Origin: CAURNT01 sp963539215
GTDB taxonomy: Bacteria > Fusobacteriota > Fusobacteriia > Fusobacteriales > Leptotrichiaceae
Length of the DNA: 64,000 nt
Direction of reading: 5' to 3'
Assembly: GCA_963539215.1 (NCBI GenBank)
Contig: CAUTJT010000007.1
Location: 12,856-76,855 of the forward strand
The translations under genes and the position numbers were made by a program. This document shows positions 51,924 to 60,900 of this stretch, piece by piece. The notes beneath the pieces were generated by a model, which saw only the letters and a list, made by a program, of their open reading frames with translations, was not told the DNA's origin and ran no database searches. How positions within the stretch are numbered: position 1 is the first letter of the stretch; each line of letters opens with the position of its first letter.

Positions 51924-52958
51924 TTAATTTTCCTTTACTAATAATGTGGCTAACAATTTTTTATTATCATAAGCATAAGCTCCTCCGATAACTACAGAAT
52001 CCAAAGGATTCTTAGGAATATTAACCTTAACATTAACGCTATTTTCTATTAATTTATCAAAATTTTTAATTAAAGAACCCCCTCCAGTTAAAATTATACC
52101 ATTATCTAATATATCAGATGATAATTCTGGAGGACATTTACTTAAAACTTCTCTAACAGATCCTAATATATCTTTAAGTGAAACTATTATAGCTTCTTGA
52201 ATTTCATTAGAAGATATACTTTTTTCAACAGGACTCTTAGTAGCTATATCTAAGCCTTTTATTATCATAGTTTCATTTTCTGATTCTGGAACTTTTATAG
52301 CTGTAGCCAAGTTTTTTTTAATATTTTCAGCTGTTTTTTCCCCAATATTTATACCAAGATTATTTTTAACATATTTAACTATATCTTCATCTAATCTATT
52401 ACCTGCTATTCTTATCGATTTAGAAACAACTATTTCATCAAGAGATAATATAGCAATATCAGTAGACCCTCCTCCTATATCAATTACTATATTCCCATTA
52501 GGATGTGATATATCAATACCTGTCCCCATAAGAGCAGCACGTCCTTCTTCTATCAGAAAAATTCTTTTAGCATCATCTATAGAATTAAATAAAGCACGTC
52601 TTTCTACTGTCGTAACCTCAATAGGAACACATATTATTACCTCAGGTTTAAATAATGAATAGCCATAAAGCTTTTTCATAAATATAGAAAGCATTAAACG
52701 AGTAGAATCAAGATCTGATATTACACCATCTCTAAGTGGTTTTATTACTTCTATACTATCTGGATTTTTACCCAACATACTTCTTGCTTCTTTGCCAACA
52801 GCAACAACTTCACGAGTTTTCTTATCTATAACTATAACTGATGGTTCATTAAGTACTATTTTTCTTTTTTGTTTATCATAAAATAAGATATTTGATGTAC
52901 CTAAATCTATTGATATTTGTTTTTTTACTCTAAAAAAATTTAAAAATTTATTAAACAT
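51924..52958 (-). CDS. mreB: Rod-shape determining protein MreB
   Basis: Actin-like filament protein that guides lateral wall synthesis. The 344 residues show the phosphate-1 motif IDLGTSNILFYDKQ, the phosphate-2 motif VIDIGGGSTDIAI and the adenosine motif ILTGGGSLIKNF. Length is standard. It follows frr by one base and precedes the TnpA-like gene by one base. mreC and mreD do not follow, so the usual mreBCD set is split. Confidence 0.96.
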   Translation of the reverse strand: MFNKFLNFFRVKKQISIDLGTSNILFYDKQKRKIVLNEPSVIVIDKKTREVVAVGKEARSMLGKNPDSIEVIKPLRDGVISDLDSTRLMLSIFMKKLYGYSLFKPEVIICVPIEVTTVERRALFNSIDDAKRIFLIEEGRAALMGTGIDISHPNGNIVIDIGGGSTDIAILSLDEIVVSKSIRIAGNRLDEDIVKYVKNNLGINIGEKTAENIKKNLATAIKVPESENETMIIKGLDIATKSPVEKSISSNEIQEAIIVSLKDILGSVREVLSKCPPELSSDILDNGIILTGGGSLIKNFDKLIENSVNVKVNIPKNPLDSVVIGGAYAYDNKKLLATLLVKEN

Positions 52959-52959
52959 A

Positions 52960-53517
52960 TTATATACTTAATAATTCTTTTTCTTTTTTAGTTAATAATT
53001 CATCAATAGAAGCAATTACCTTATCAGTTAATTTTTGTATTTTATCTTCAGTTTGTTTCAATTCATCTTCAGTTATTTCTGAATCTTTTTCTAGTTTTCT
53101 AACTTTATTATTAAAATCTTTTCTAATATTTCTTGCTGCTACCTTACCTTCTTCTGCTTCTTTTTTAGCAAGTTTTACATATTCTTTTCTTCTTTCTTCA
53201 GTAAGTTCAGGTACTACAAGCCTAATAATTTTACCATCATTTGAAGGAGTGAATCCAATATTTGCTGCAAGTATAGCTTTTTCTATAGTTGGTATTAAAG
53301 ATTTATCCCAAGGATCTATAACAAGTAATCTTGCTTCTGGAGCAGACACTGTTCCTACTTGATTTAAAGGTGACATTTGACCATAATAATCAACTGTTAC
53401 ACCATCTATCATAGAAACATTAGCACGCCCAGCTCTAATATGTGAAAATTGATTTTTTGTACTTTCTAAAGTTTTCCCCATTTTTTCTTCTAATTCTAAT
53501 AATAATTCATCTAACAT
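52960..53517 (-). CDS. frr: Ribosome recycling factor
   Basis: Splits post-termination ribosomes with EF-G. The 185 residues have the typical pattern: SHIRAGRANVSMIDGVTVDYYG, PLNQVGTVSAPEARLLVI, then VPELTEERRKEYVKLAKKEAE and a long helical end. Standard length. Part of the rpsB-tsf-pyrH-frr operon, the usual bacterial order. Confidence 0.98.
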   Translation of the reverse strand: MLDELLLELEEKMGKTLESTKNQFSHIRAGRANVSMIDGVTVDYYGQMSPLNQVGTVSAPEARLLVIDPWDKSLIPTIEKAILAANIGFTPSNDGKIIRLVVPELTEERRKEYVKLAKKEAEEGKVAARNIRKDFNNKVRKLEKDSEITEDELKQTEDKIQKLTDKVIASIDELLTKKEKELLSI

Positions 53518-53530
53518 ATTTACTCCCTCT

Positions 53531-54244
53531 TTATTTATTATATACTTTTGTTCCTATATTTTCTCCATTTACTAATTTATTCATATTACCTTCTTTTAAA
53601 GCATTGAATACAACTACTGGCATATTATTTTCTCTACATAAAGAAAGTGCAGTAGCGTCCATAACTTGTAAATTTTGTGTTAATGCTTCAGTAAATGTAA
53701 TATCTTCATACTTAATGGCATCATCATATTTAGCCGGATCTTTATCATATATACCATCAACTTTAGTTCCCTTAGCTAATACATCTGCATTTATTTCTAT
53801 AGCTCTCAATGCACCACCTGAATCTGTTGTAAAATATGGACTTCCAACACCTGCTGCAAATATTACAACTCTCCCTTTTTCTAAGTGTCTAATAGCACGT
53901 CTTCTAATATATGGTTCTGCAACTTGTGGCATAGATATTGCAGTTAAAACTCTTGTAGGAACTCCATATTTTTCTATCATTGTTTGAAGTGCAAGTGCAT
54001 TCATAACTGTAGCAAGCATTCCCATTGTATCTCCTGTAGATCTATCCATTCCTGCTTTTTCACCAAGTTTTCCTCTGAATATATTTCCTCCACCTATTAC
54101 TATTGCAAGTTCAGCACCTTGACTATGTATTTGTTTTATTTGTTTTGCAAAACTATCTAAAACTTCATCTGAATATCCAAAATTTTTATCCCCTGCAAGT
54201 GCCTCACCACTTAATTTAAGTAATATTCTTTTATACTTTAACAT
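53531..54244 (-). CDS. pyrH: UMP kinase
   Basis: Phosphorylates UMP to UDP. The 237 residues show RILLKLSGEALAGDKNFGY, VIGGGNIFRG, DRSTGDTMGMLATVMNAL and the C-terminal VVVFNALKEGNMNKLV. Amino-acid-kinase fold, hexameric in the family. It follows tsf after 61 bases, which contain a perfect 13-base-pair hairpin. Confidence 0.98.
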   Translation of the reverse strand: MLKYKRILLKLSGEALAGDKNFGYSDEVLDSFAKQIKQIHSQGAELAIVIGGGNIFRGKLGEKAGMDRSTGDTMGMLATVMNALALQTMIEKYGVPTRVLTAISMPQVAEPYIRRRAIRHLEKGRVVIFAAGVGSPYFTTDSGGALRAIEINADVLAKGTKVDGIYDKDPAKYDDAIKYEDITFTEALTQNLQVMDATALSLCRENNMPVVVFNALKEGNMNKLVNGENIGTKVYNK

Positions 54245-54264
54245 GAATTTCCTCCATTTATTAA

Positions 54265-54293
54265 GAAAGAGTTTAATAATATTAAACTCTTTC
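54265..54293 (-). other. Hairpin between tsf and pyrH
   Basis: Perfect 13-base arms GAAAGAGTTTAAT (54265-54277) and ATTAAACTCTTTC (54281-54293). On the minus strand only TTAATAAA follows, so it is either a leaky terminator or an RNA-processing/stabilising element before pyrH. Confidence 0.7.
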
Positions 54294-54305
54294 CAATATA
54301 TCTAT

Positions 54306-55187
54306 TTATTTTGAACTTGCTATTTGTGCTGCAACTTCTGCTGCAAAATCTGTTTCTTCTTTTTCTATTCCTTCTCCAACTTTAAATCTAAAGAATGAAA
54401 TTATTTCAGCTGGTGCCATGAATTCTTTAATAGAAACTTTATCATCTCTTACATATTTTTGTTCAAGTAATGTATTTTCTTCATAGAATTTTCTCATTTT
54501 ACCATCTAATATTTTTTCAATTATAGCTGCTGGTTTACCTTCTTGCTCTAATTGATGTCTAGCTATTTCTTTTTCTCTTTCTAAATCATCAGCAGTTACT
54601 TCTTCTCTTCTTAAGTAAGATGGATCCATAGCTGCTATATGCATTGCTACTCCATGAGCTTTTTCTATATTCTCATCAGTTTTTTCACCTTTAACATTAA
54701 CTAAAACTCCAATTTTACCACCTAAGTGAATGTAGTTAACTACAAATCCTTCAGTTTCAACTAAAGCTAATCTTCTAATGTTTAAATTTTCTCCTATTTT
54801 AGCTATTAATTCAGTTAATTCAGATTCTACAGTTCCTCCATTTAAAGCTAATGCTTTTAATTCTTCTACTGTAGATGGTTTTTTATCTAAAGCTAATTCA
54901 ACTAAAGTATTACCAAAAGCTACGAAATCAGCATTTTTAGCAACGAAGTCAGTTTCAGAGTTAAATTCTAAAATTACTCCTACATTTCCTTTTTCTCCAC
55001 CAAATACTAATCCTTCTGCCGCTACTCTTCCTGATTTTTTAGCTGCTTTAGCTATACCTTTTTCTCTTAACCAATCTATTGATTTTTCAATATTAGCATC
55101 ATTTGCTTCTAAAGCTTTTTTACAGTCAAGCATTCCTGCTCCTGTTCTTTCTCTTAATTCTTTTATTGCTGCTGCAGATACTGCCAT
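54306..55187 (-). CDS. tsf: Elongation factor Ts
   Basis: GDP/GTP exchange factor for EF-Tu. The 293 residues contain the N-terminal UBA-like part and signature IKELRERTGAGMLDCKKAL, then FNSETDFVAKNADF and VAMHIAAMDPSYL. The start at 55187 follows GGAGGTTATTAGT; the earlier in-frame GTG overlaps that site. It follows rpsB by 21 bases. Confidence 0.98.
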   Translation of the reverse strand: MAVSAAAIKELRERTGAGMLDCKKALEANDANIEKSIDWLREKGIAKAAKKSGRVAAEGLVFGGEKGNVGVILEFNSETDFVAKNADFVAFGNTLVELALDKKPSTVEELKALALNGGTVESELTELIAKIGENLNIRRLALVETEGFVVNYIHLGGKIGVLVNVKGEKTDENIEKAHGVAMHIAAMDPSYLRREEVTADDLEREKEIARHQLEQEGKPAAIIEKILDGKMRKFYEENTLLEQKYVRDDKVSIKEFMAPAEIISFFRFKVGEGIEKEETDFAAEVAAQIASSK

Positions 55188-55208
55188 ACTAATAACCTCC
55201 ACTTTCTA

Positions 55209-55976
55209 TTATTCTAATTCTTCTTTTTCAACTACGAAATTTTCTTCTAAAACTTCAGCAGTTTCTAATTCAGTATTAGCAAATTCTTCTTGTCCTCCAT
55301 TTGCCTCAACTACTGCATTTGAAATTACTCTTGCAAATAATTTAATTGATCTTATAGCATCATCATTTGCAGGTATTCTGTAAGTTACTAAATCTGGATC
55401 TACGTTACTATCTATTAAAGCTATAACTGGTATACCAAGTTTAGCTGCTTCTTCTAAAGCTAAGAATTCTTTTTTGATATCAACTACGAATAAAGCTGCT
55501 GGTAATTTTTCCATTTCTTTAATACCACCAACATTTTTTTGAAGTTTAGCCATTTCTTTTCTTAAAAGAGCTGCTTCTTTTTTAGTGTATGCTGTATCTA
55601 AAGTTCCATCAGCATCCATAGCTTCTAATTCTTTTAATTTTTTAACTCTTTTTTTGATAGTTTCAAGGTTAGTTAAAAGTCCTCCTAACCATCTTTGGTT
55701 AACATAGAACCCTCCACTTCTTTCAGCTTCTTCTTTCATTGCTTCTTGAGCTTGTTTCTTAGTTCCTACGAACAATACTTTTCCACCTTCTGAAGCTATT
55801 TCTCTTACGAATTCATAAGCTTTCTCTGTTGAAGTTAAAGTTTGTTGTAAATCTAATATATGAAGACCGTTTCTTTCTGCATAAATATACGGTTTCATTT
55901 TAGGGTTCCATCTTTTAGCTTGGTGACCAAAGTGTGCTCCTACTTCTAATAATTCTTTCATTGAAATTACTGACAT
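55209..55976 (-). CDS. rpsB: 30S ribosomal protein S2
   Basis: 256 residues with the S2 signatures MKELLEVGAHFGHQAKRWNP and PVIALIDSNVDPDLVTYRIPANDDAIRSI. An acidic C-terminal tail (EFANTELETAEVLEENF) extends the chain. The start at 55976 has AGGAGG five bases upstream; a longer in-frame start at 56012 lies in the structured leader. First gene of the rpsB-tsf-pyrH-frr-mreB operon. Confidence 0.98.
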   Translation of the reverse strand: MSVISMKELLEVGAHFGHQAKRWNPKMKPYIYAERNGLHILDLQQTLTSTEKAYEFVREIASEGGKVLFVGTKKQAQEAMKEEAERSGGFYVNQRWLGGLLTNLETIKKRVKKLKELEAMDADGTLDTAYTKKEAALLRKEMAKLQKNVGGIKEMEKLPAALFVVDIKKEFLALEEAAKLGIPVIALIDSNVDPDLVTYRIPANDDAIRSIKLFARVISNAVVEANGGQEEFANTELETAEVLEENFVVEKEELE

Positions 55977-56009
55977 AATGTCCTCCTTAAAATTTTGGTT
56001 TTTTTCATC

Positions 56010-56069
56010 CACCTTTGTTTAGTTGCAAATCTATAATTATAGCACCCTACAACTAAAAAAAACGAGGTG
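56010..56069 (-). promoter_or_regulatory. Structured rpsB leader, candidate S2 autoregulatory RNA
   Basis: Three nested pairings in the 5' leader: CACCT with AGGTG (56065-56069 and 56010-56014), TTTAGTTG with CAACTAAA (56050-56057 and 56018-56025), and the inner palindrome CTATAATTATAG (56031-56042). Conserved leaders ahead of rpsB bind S2 in several phyla; whether this one does is inference. Confidence 0.6.
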
Positions 56070-56085
56070 TGTTTTTTACCTTAAT

Positions 56086-56114
56086 ATATTACACTAAAAC
56101 CTTGATTTTGTCAA
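56086..56114 (-). promoter_or_regulatory. rpsB operon promoter
   Basis: Minus strand: TTGACA (56109-56114), 17-base spacer, TAATAT (56086-56091). The same -35/-10 pair as the tRNA promoters, in keeping with a growth-linked promoter. Confidence 0.88.
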
Positions 56115-56199
56115 GACTTTAAAATATTATAACAACTTAAATTGTAATAGTAAATGTAACAAAAAAACATTTTATTTATAACTTATAAAATATTATGAG

Positions 56200-56228
56200 A
56201 ATAAAAAAATGTACCCTTAGGTACATTT
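56200..56228 (-). terminator. ftsZ terminator
   Basis: Perfect nine-base arms AAATGTACC (56208-56215 region) and GGTACATTT (56220-56228) around CTTA. On the minus strand TTTTTTATTC follows. Confidence 0.88.
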
Positions 56229-56233
56229 ATTTT

Positions 56234-57304
56234 TTAATCTAATACTGGTACTTGTAATGAAGAATAATTATTATTTACTTCTTCATTATTTTCTTCATTT
56301 GCAAATGTAGGAACAGGTTGAATTTCTTCATTACTTTCACCATCAAAACCTGTAGCAACTATAGTAACTTTAACATCTCTTGTTGTATCATCATATATTA
56401 TTCCAAGTATAGTATTTAAATCTGGATTTCCTGAATATTTAGCAACTTCGGCCATTATTTTTTCAAATTGAGTAACGTCAGTTTCAGGATGTAATGTTAA
56501 GTTAATTAATGCATTCTTAGCACCTTTTAAACTTCTATCTAACAATTGATTTTCAGCCGCATCTTTAACCGCAACTAATACATCTTCTCCTTCTTTTGCT
56601 TCCCCTAATCCTATTACTGCATCTCCTGCATCTTTCATAACTGTTCTAACATCAGCAAAGTCTATATTCATCATTCCTTCTTTAGTTATAACTTCAGCTA
56701 TACCTTTAACTGATCTATATAAAACATCATTTGGTTTAGAGAACATATTTGCAACAGCTTGATTTTCTGATTTATATTTTAATAATTTTTGATTAGGTAA
56801 TACTATTAATGCATCAACATATTTTTTTAATTCTTCTATACCTTCTTCTGCATTTCTTCTTCTTCTTGGTCCTTCGAAATCAAATGGTTTTGTAACAACA
56901 GCTATTGTTAAAGCTCCTAATTCTTTAGCAATAGAAGCTACAACTGGAGCAGCACCTGTTCCTGTTCCTCCACCCATTCCTGCAGTTATAAATATCATAT
57001 CTTGACCTTTAATTTGTGATTTTATATCATCCTTAACTTTTTCAGCTAAATCTTTCGCAACAACTGGATTTCCTCCTGCACCTAAGTGTGAAAGAGCTAT
57101 TTTAATATCTGCATTAGATTTTTTTTCTAAATCTTGGTGATCTGTATTTATTGCGATATATCTAACTTTTTCAATCTTTCTTTCTATCATGTGGTTTATG
57201 GCATTACCTCCACCACCACCTACACCTATTATACTAATTTTAGCACCTGTCATGTAGTCATTTAAATTACTATTGTTATTGTTAAAGCTATTGTTGTATT
57301 CCAT
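56234..57304 (-). CDS. ftsZ: Cell division protein FtsZ
   Basis: Tubulin-like GTPase that forms the division ring. The 356 residues show GVGGGGGNAINHMI, the tubulin signature GMGGGTGTGAAPVVA, and the T7 loop NIDFADVRTVMKDAGDAV. An Asn/Glu-rich linker leads to a conserved C-terminal peptide-like end LQVPVLD, which lacks the usual basic last residues. The N terminus has an Asn-rich extension (NNSFNNNNSNLNDY). It follows ftsQ by 12 bases, with no ftsA between. Confidence 0.98.
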   Translation of the reverse strand: MEYNNSFNNNNSNLNDYMTGAKISIIGVGGGGGNAINHMIERKIEKVRYIAINTDHQDLEKKSNADIKIALSHLGAGGNPVVAKDLAEKVKDDIKSQIKGQDMIFITAGMGGGTGTGAAPVVASIAKELGALTIAVVTKPFDFEGPRRRRNAEEGIEELKKYVDALIVLPNQKLLKYKSENQAVANMFSKPNDVLYRSVKGIAEVITKEGMMNIDFADVRTVMKDAGDAVIGLGEAKEGEDVLVAVKDAAENQLLDRSLKGAKNALINLTLHPETDVTQFEKIMAEVAKYSGNPDLNTILGIIYDDTTRDVKVTIVATGFDGESNEEIQPVPTFANEENNEEVNNNYSSLQVPVLD

Positions 57305-57316
57305 TTTTCCTCCATT

Positions 57317-57967
57317 CTATTTAACTGCTATATCTCTAAATCTTAATTCTAAATATTCTAAATTCTTAGTTTCCTTTTCTTTTGTATATATCTTATAACC
57401 TAACTCATACTTATTAGTATCAACATCTTTATCTGTATAAACATCCGTACCATCAAGTAATGTTAATGTATATCCATCCTTCATTGAATAAACTTCAGAT
57501 ACAAGTGGATATATTTTACTTTTAGATAAATTAGATAAAAGAACTTTAAAATTTTCTTCATCTTTTTCTTCTAAAAATAGTATGGGTAATTCAACATCTT
57601 TTATTTCTGAATAATATGCAAAAGGATTTAAATTTTCATCAACATATATATATTGATCATTTCTATATATTATTCCCAAAGGCGTTCTTTGATCTATCTT
57701 TATTTTCAAAGTATCCGGAAAACTTCTAGATATCAATACATCTTTAACCCTTACATCATTTAACAAATCTGAGCTTAGTTCATTTGTACTAATATTAAAT
57801 ATAGATTGTCCTTTTAAGTTATATAAATGTTTTACTATATCATTTTTAATTAAATCATTATTACCTGTAATAGTAACATTTTTAATTTCAAAAAATTTAG
57901 TACCCATAAATATGAAAAGTATATACACAAACATCATAAAAATTCCTAAATTAATTATTTTTTTCAA
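57317..57967 (-). CDS. ftsQ: Cell division protein FtsQ/DivIB
   Basis: 216 residues: a short cytoplasmic start, one membrane segment (LGIFMMFVYILFIFMG) and an external part with a POTRA domain (FEIKNVTITGNNDLIKNDIV, ...VRDVLISRSFPDTLKIKI-like pattern) and beta domain. FtsQ/DivIB joins FtsL and FtsB to control septal synthesis. Sequence is weakly conserved in general, but the fold, membrane topology and position before ftsZ support the call. The start is TTG, with AGAGG about seven bases upstream. It has its own promoter. Confidence 0.85.
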   Translation of the reverse strand: MKKIINLGIFMMFVYILFIFMGTKFFEIKNVTITGNNDLIKNDIVKHLYNLKGQSIFNISTNELSSDLLNDVRVKDVLISRSFPDTLKIKIDQRTPLGIIYRNDQYIYVDENLNPFAYYSEIKDVELPILFLEEKDEENFKVLLSNLSKSKIYPLVSEVYSMKDGYTLTLLDGTDVYTDKDVDTNKYELGYKIYTKEKETKNLEYLELRFRDIAVK

Positions 57968-58005
57968 AATTCTACCTCTTTATTATGTGTATATTTGTTA
58001 TATCT

Positions 58006-58035
58006 AGTATACTACATTATTCCTATTTTTGTCTA
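58006..58035 (-). promoter_or_regulatory. ftsQ-ftsZ promoter
   Basis: Minus strand: TAGACA (58030-58035), 18-base spacer, TATACT (58006-58011). Confidence 0.6.
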
Positions 58036-58042
58036 GTGAAAA

Positions 58043-59410
58043 TTATTTTCCAACGCAAAATTTTGCAAATATATGATCTAGAACATCTTCTGAACTAATT
58101 TCTCCAGTTATTTCAGATAGTGAGTCTAATCCTTCTTTTAAATCTACCGATATTAAATCAAGTGGAAGACCTAAATCTATAGTTTCAAATATGTTAACTA
58201 TTGATTGTTTAGTTTTTTCAAGAGCTGTTTTATGTCTAATATTAGTTAGTATTAATTTTTCAGAACTATCTTCAACATCTTTTTCAGTAATATATTGATA
58301 TATATTATCTTCCATATTTTCTATACCAATATTTTTCTGTGCCGATATCTCTATAATATTATCTAATCCATATTTAGATATATCTAGTCTTCTTTCTAAA
58401 TCTATTTTATTTAATAAAACTATATAATTTTTATCTAATTCTTTAATCTTTTCAATAATTTTAATATCTTCATCTTCTAATTCTCTTGATGAATCTAATA
58501 CAAATAAAACTAAATCTGAATCTTTAATTAATTCTAAAGATTTTTGAACTCCAATATTTTCTACATAATCTTCAGTTGCTCTAATACCTGCAGTATCAAT
58601 TAAAACTAAAGGTATACCTTTAATACTTATAACCTCTTCTATTATATCTCTTGTAGTACCAGGAATATGTGTAACTATAGCTCTTTCTTCTTGAAGTAAT
58701 GTATTAAGTAAAGTTGATTTTCCAACATTAGGTTTCCCTATTATTACCGTTTTAATTCCTTCTTTAATTTTTTTACCTTTATTATATGAATTAATAAGTC
58801 TATCTGCATTTTTATAAACATCATTCAATTTTTCTCTAAGTTCTTGAGGTAGGGGATCATCTATTCCTTCTTCTGGATAATCTAAAACTACATTAACATG
58901 AGCTGTAATATCTAAAAACGCCTCTTTAAATTTATTTATTTCATCTCTCAAACTACCTTTTAGTTGATCTAATGACAAAGAAACTGCTCTTTCTGTTTTA
59001 CCATGTATTATATCTATTACTGCTTCTGCTTGTGATAAATCTATTCTTCCATTCATAAAAGCACGTTTAGTAAATTCTCCAATTTCTGCAAGTCTTGCTC
59101 CATTTTTAAGTATTACTTCTAGTATCCTTTTTGTAGTATAATATCCACCGTGACAATTAACCTCTACTATATCTTCAGTAGTATATGATTTAGGTCCTTT
59201 CATTCTTGAAACCAATACTTCATCAACTAATATATCTCCATCATATATATACCCGTAGTTTAGATTATAATTCCCTAAGTCTTTCTTACCTGATTTTGAT
59301 ACAAATATTTTATCTAATATTTCAAAAGCAATATCACCAGAAATTCTTACTATTCCTATACCTGATTCACCTTTAGCTGTAGATATAGCAGCTATTGTGT
59401 CAAATAACAT
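58043..59410 (-). CDS. mnmE: tRNA uridine-5-carboxymethylaminomethyl modification GTPase MnmE
   Basis: Works with MnmG to modify wobble U34 of several tRNAs. The 455 residues have an N-terminal tetrahydrofolate-binding domain (DTIAAISTAKGESGIGIVRISG), a helical domain, an inserted G domain (GKPNVGKSTLLN, DTAGIR, NKID) and the C-terminal FCVGK with the catalytic Cys. Substrate tRNAs with U34 (Lys TTT, Glu TTC, Arg TCT, Leu TAA, Gly TCC) are encoded in this window. A hairpin separates it from khpB. Confidence 0.97.
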   Translation of the reverse strand: MLFDTIAAISTAKGESGIGIVRISGDIAFEILDKIFVSKSGKKDLGNYNLNYGYIYDGDILVDEVLVSRMKGPKSYTTEDIVEVNCHGGYYTTKRILEVILKNGARLAEIGEFTKRAFMNGRIDLSQAEAVIDIIHGKTERAVSLSLDQLKGSLRDEINKFKEAFLDITAHVNVVLDYPEEGIDDPLPQELREKLNDVYKNADRLINSYNKGKKIKEGIKTVIIGKPNVGKSTLLNTLLQEERAIVTHIPGTTRDIIEEVISIKGIPLVLIDTAGIRATEDYVENIGVQKSLELIKDSDLVLFVLDSSRELEDEDIKIIEKIKELDKNYIVLLNKIDLERRLDISKYGLDNIIEISAQKNIGIENMEDNIYQYITEKDVEDSSEKLILTNIRHKTALEKTKQSIVNIFETIDLGLPLDLISVDLKEGLDSLSEITGEISSEDVLDHIFAKFCVGK

Positions 59411-59428
59411 ATTTCCTCCTTTAATATA

Positions 59429-59450
59429 AAAGAGTCCAAACGGACTCTTT
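59429..59450 (-). terminator. Hairpin between khpB and mnmE
   Basis: Perfect nine-base arms AAAGAGTCC (59429-59437) and GGACTCTTT (59442-59450) around AAAC. On the minus strand only TATATTAAAGG follows, so any termination would be partial. Confidence 0.6.
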
Positions 59451-59451
59451 A

Positions 59452-60216
59452 TTATCTACTTTTTAATTTAATAATTAAGCATCTTTTAGGTTCTACTCCT
59501 ACACTTACAGTTTCTAATCCTTCTATTTTACTTATTTCTTCATGTATTATTTTTCTTTCTCTTGAAGTCATAGGATTTAATTTAACTTTTCTACGAGTTT
59601 TCATAACAGTTTTTGCTGTTTTATTGGCTAATTCTCTTAAAATAGCTTCTCTTTTTTCTTTGTAGTTATTAGAATCTATAAATATCTTAATATGTCTAAA
59701 TTCTTCTATTGACATTAATAAATATTCAAGAGATGATAAAGCTATTCCTTTTTCACCTATAATATATCTAACATCTTCTCCATCTAACTCAACATTATAA
59801 ACCTTATCTTTATAAGATATATTTTTTATAATAACATTAAGATTAGATATAGCTAAAAATTCTTTTATGACAATATTTAATCTTTCAAGTATTTTATTGT
59901 CAATATTTTTAACTATTTTTTCTTCAGGAATTTCTGTTTTTTTAACATTATCCTTTTTAATCTCTTTTCTATTTTCTTTATTACTTACTTCTTTTTTTAC
60001 ATTTACCTTAATTTCTTTTTTGTCTACAACTTCTTTATGAGCATTCTTTTTAACTATTTTAACCTCATATTCTCCATCGGTTGAAAAAATAAATAAATTA
60101 CGCGGTTTTTTAAGTTCTGTTATTTCAACTACTTCATCTTCACCTAAAAACACCATATTTTTAATCTTAACCTGTAATTCTTCTTTTGACTTAGATTTAA
60201 GAATAAATTTTTGCAT
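59452..60216 (-). CDS. khpB: KhpB/Jag RNA-binding protein
   Basis: 254 residues: an N-terminal Jag_N domain (FILKSKSKEELQVKIKNMV), a Lys/Glu-rich linker (about 70-110), a KH-II domain (VELDGEDVRYIIGEKGIALSS) and a C-terminal R3H domain (MTSRERKIIHEEISKIEGLE). KhpB with KhpA binds many RNAs and affects cell elongation in streptococci. The position after yidC is conserved (jag = spoIIIJ-associated). It overlaps yidC by one base. Confidence 0.93.
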   Translation of the reverse strand: MQKFILKSKSKEELQVKIKNMVFLGEDEVVEITELKKPRNLFIFSTDGEYEVKIVKKNAHKEVVDKKEIKVNVKKEVSNKENRKEIKKDNVKKTEIPEEKIVKNIDNKILERLNIVIKEFLAISNLNVIIKNISYKDKVYNVELDGEDVRYIIGEKGIALSSLEYLLMSIEEFRHIKIFIDSNNYKEKREAILRELANKTAKTVMKTRRKVKLNPMTSRERKIIHEEISKIEGLETVSVGVEPKRCLIIKLKSR

Positions 60217-60887
60217 TATGACTCTCTCCTTTTCATAACATAAGTTTGTTGTGCTATTGAAAGTATTGAGTTAATAAAGTAGTATAAGTTTAACCCTGAA
60301 GGTTGTTTATAAAATACAAACAACAACATTATAGGCATCATAACTAACATACTTTGCATACTATTTGCTGTTGGATCATCACTTTTACTTGCAGGCTGCA
60401 TCATTTTTTGTTGAACTAATGTAACTGCTGCAGTTAATATTGGTAAAATATTTACTGTAAATCCAAATAATGTAAATAGTGAATCTGGTTCACTTAATTT
60501 AAACCATAAAAATGTAGCTGTATCAGGAACTATATTCCCATCTCTAAATGCAGTATATAATGCAATAAATATAGGAAGTTGTATAAGTACAGGTAAACAT
60601 CCTCCTGCTGGGTTTACATTTTCTTGTTTATATAATTCAACAGTTTTTTGATTTAACATAGCCTTATCATTAGCATATTTTTTATTTAATTCATCTATCT
60701 TAGGTTGTAGCTCTTTCATTCTCTTCATTGATTGCTCTTGTTTTAATGTAAGAGGCAACATAAGTAATCTAACTATAACAGTTGTTAAAATTATAGCCAC
60801 ACCATAATTACCAACAATATAGCTAATATTTTTCAATATGAAACTTACTATATCAACTAAAAATTGTATCTTAAAAAATCCAAACAT
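60216..60887 (-). CDS. yidC: Membrane protein insertase YidC/Oxa1 (short form)
   Basis: 223 residues with five membrane segments and the conserved hydrophilic-groove Arg in TTVIVRLLMLPLTL. The cytoplasmic hairpin MKELQPKIDELNKKYANDKA and LPIFIALYTAF are typical. It has neither a large periplasmic P1 domain nor a lipobox, unlike most Gram-negative or Firmicute YidC proteins, so it is a minimal insertase core. Part of the conserved rpmH-rnpA-yidD-yidC-khpB-mnmE order. Confidence 0.95.
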   Translation of the reverse strand: MFGFFKIQFLVDIVSFILKNISYIVGNYGVAIILTTVIVRLLMLPLTLKQEQSMKRMKELQPKIDELNKKYANDKAMLNQKTVELYKQENVNPAGGCLPVLIQLPIFIALYTAFRDGNIVPDTATFLWFKLSEPDSLFTLFGFTVNILPILTAAVTLVQQKMMQPASKSDDPTANSMQSMLVMMPIMLLFVFYKQPSGLNLYYFINSILSIAQQTYVMKRRES

Positions 60888-60900
60888 TAATTTCTCCTCT

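Noticed and set aside
51450..51930. Complete IS200 element
   Set aside because: No end hairpins or target copies are seen around the TnpA-like gene; the only hairpin is a standard terminator, and the gene start is fitted to the mreB end.
53442..53987. 181-residue plus-strand frame
   Set aside because: Antisense of frr and pyrH; shadow of their codon bias.
54778..55383. 201-residue plus-strand frame
   Set aside because: Antisense of tsf and the rpsB 3' end, both certain genes; no ribosome binding site.
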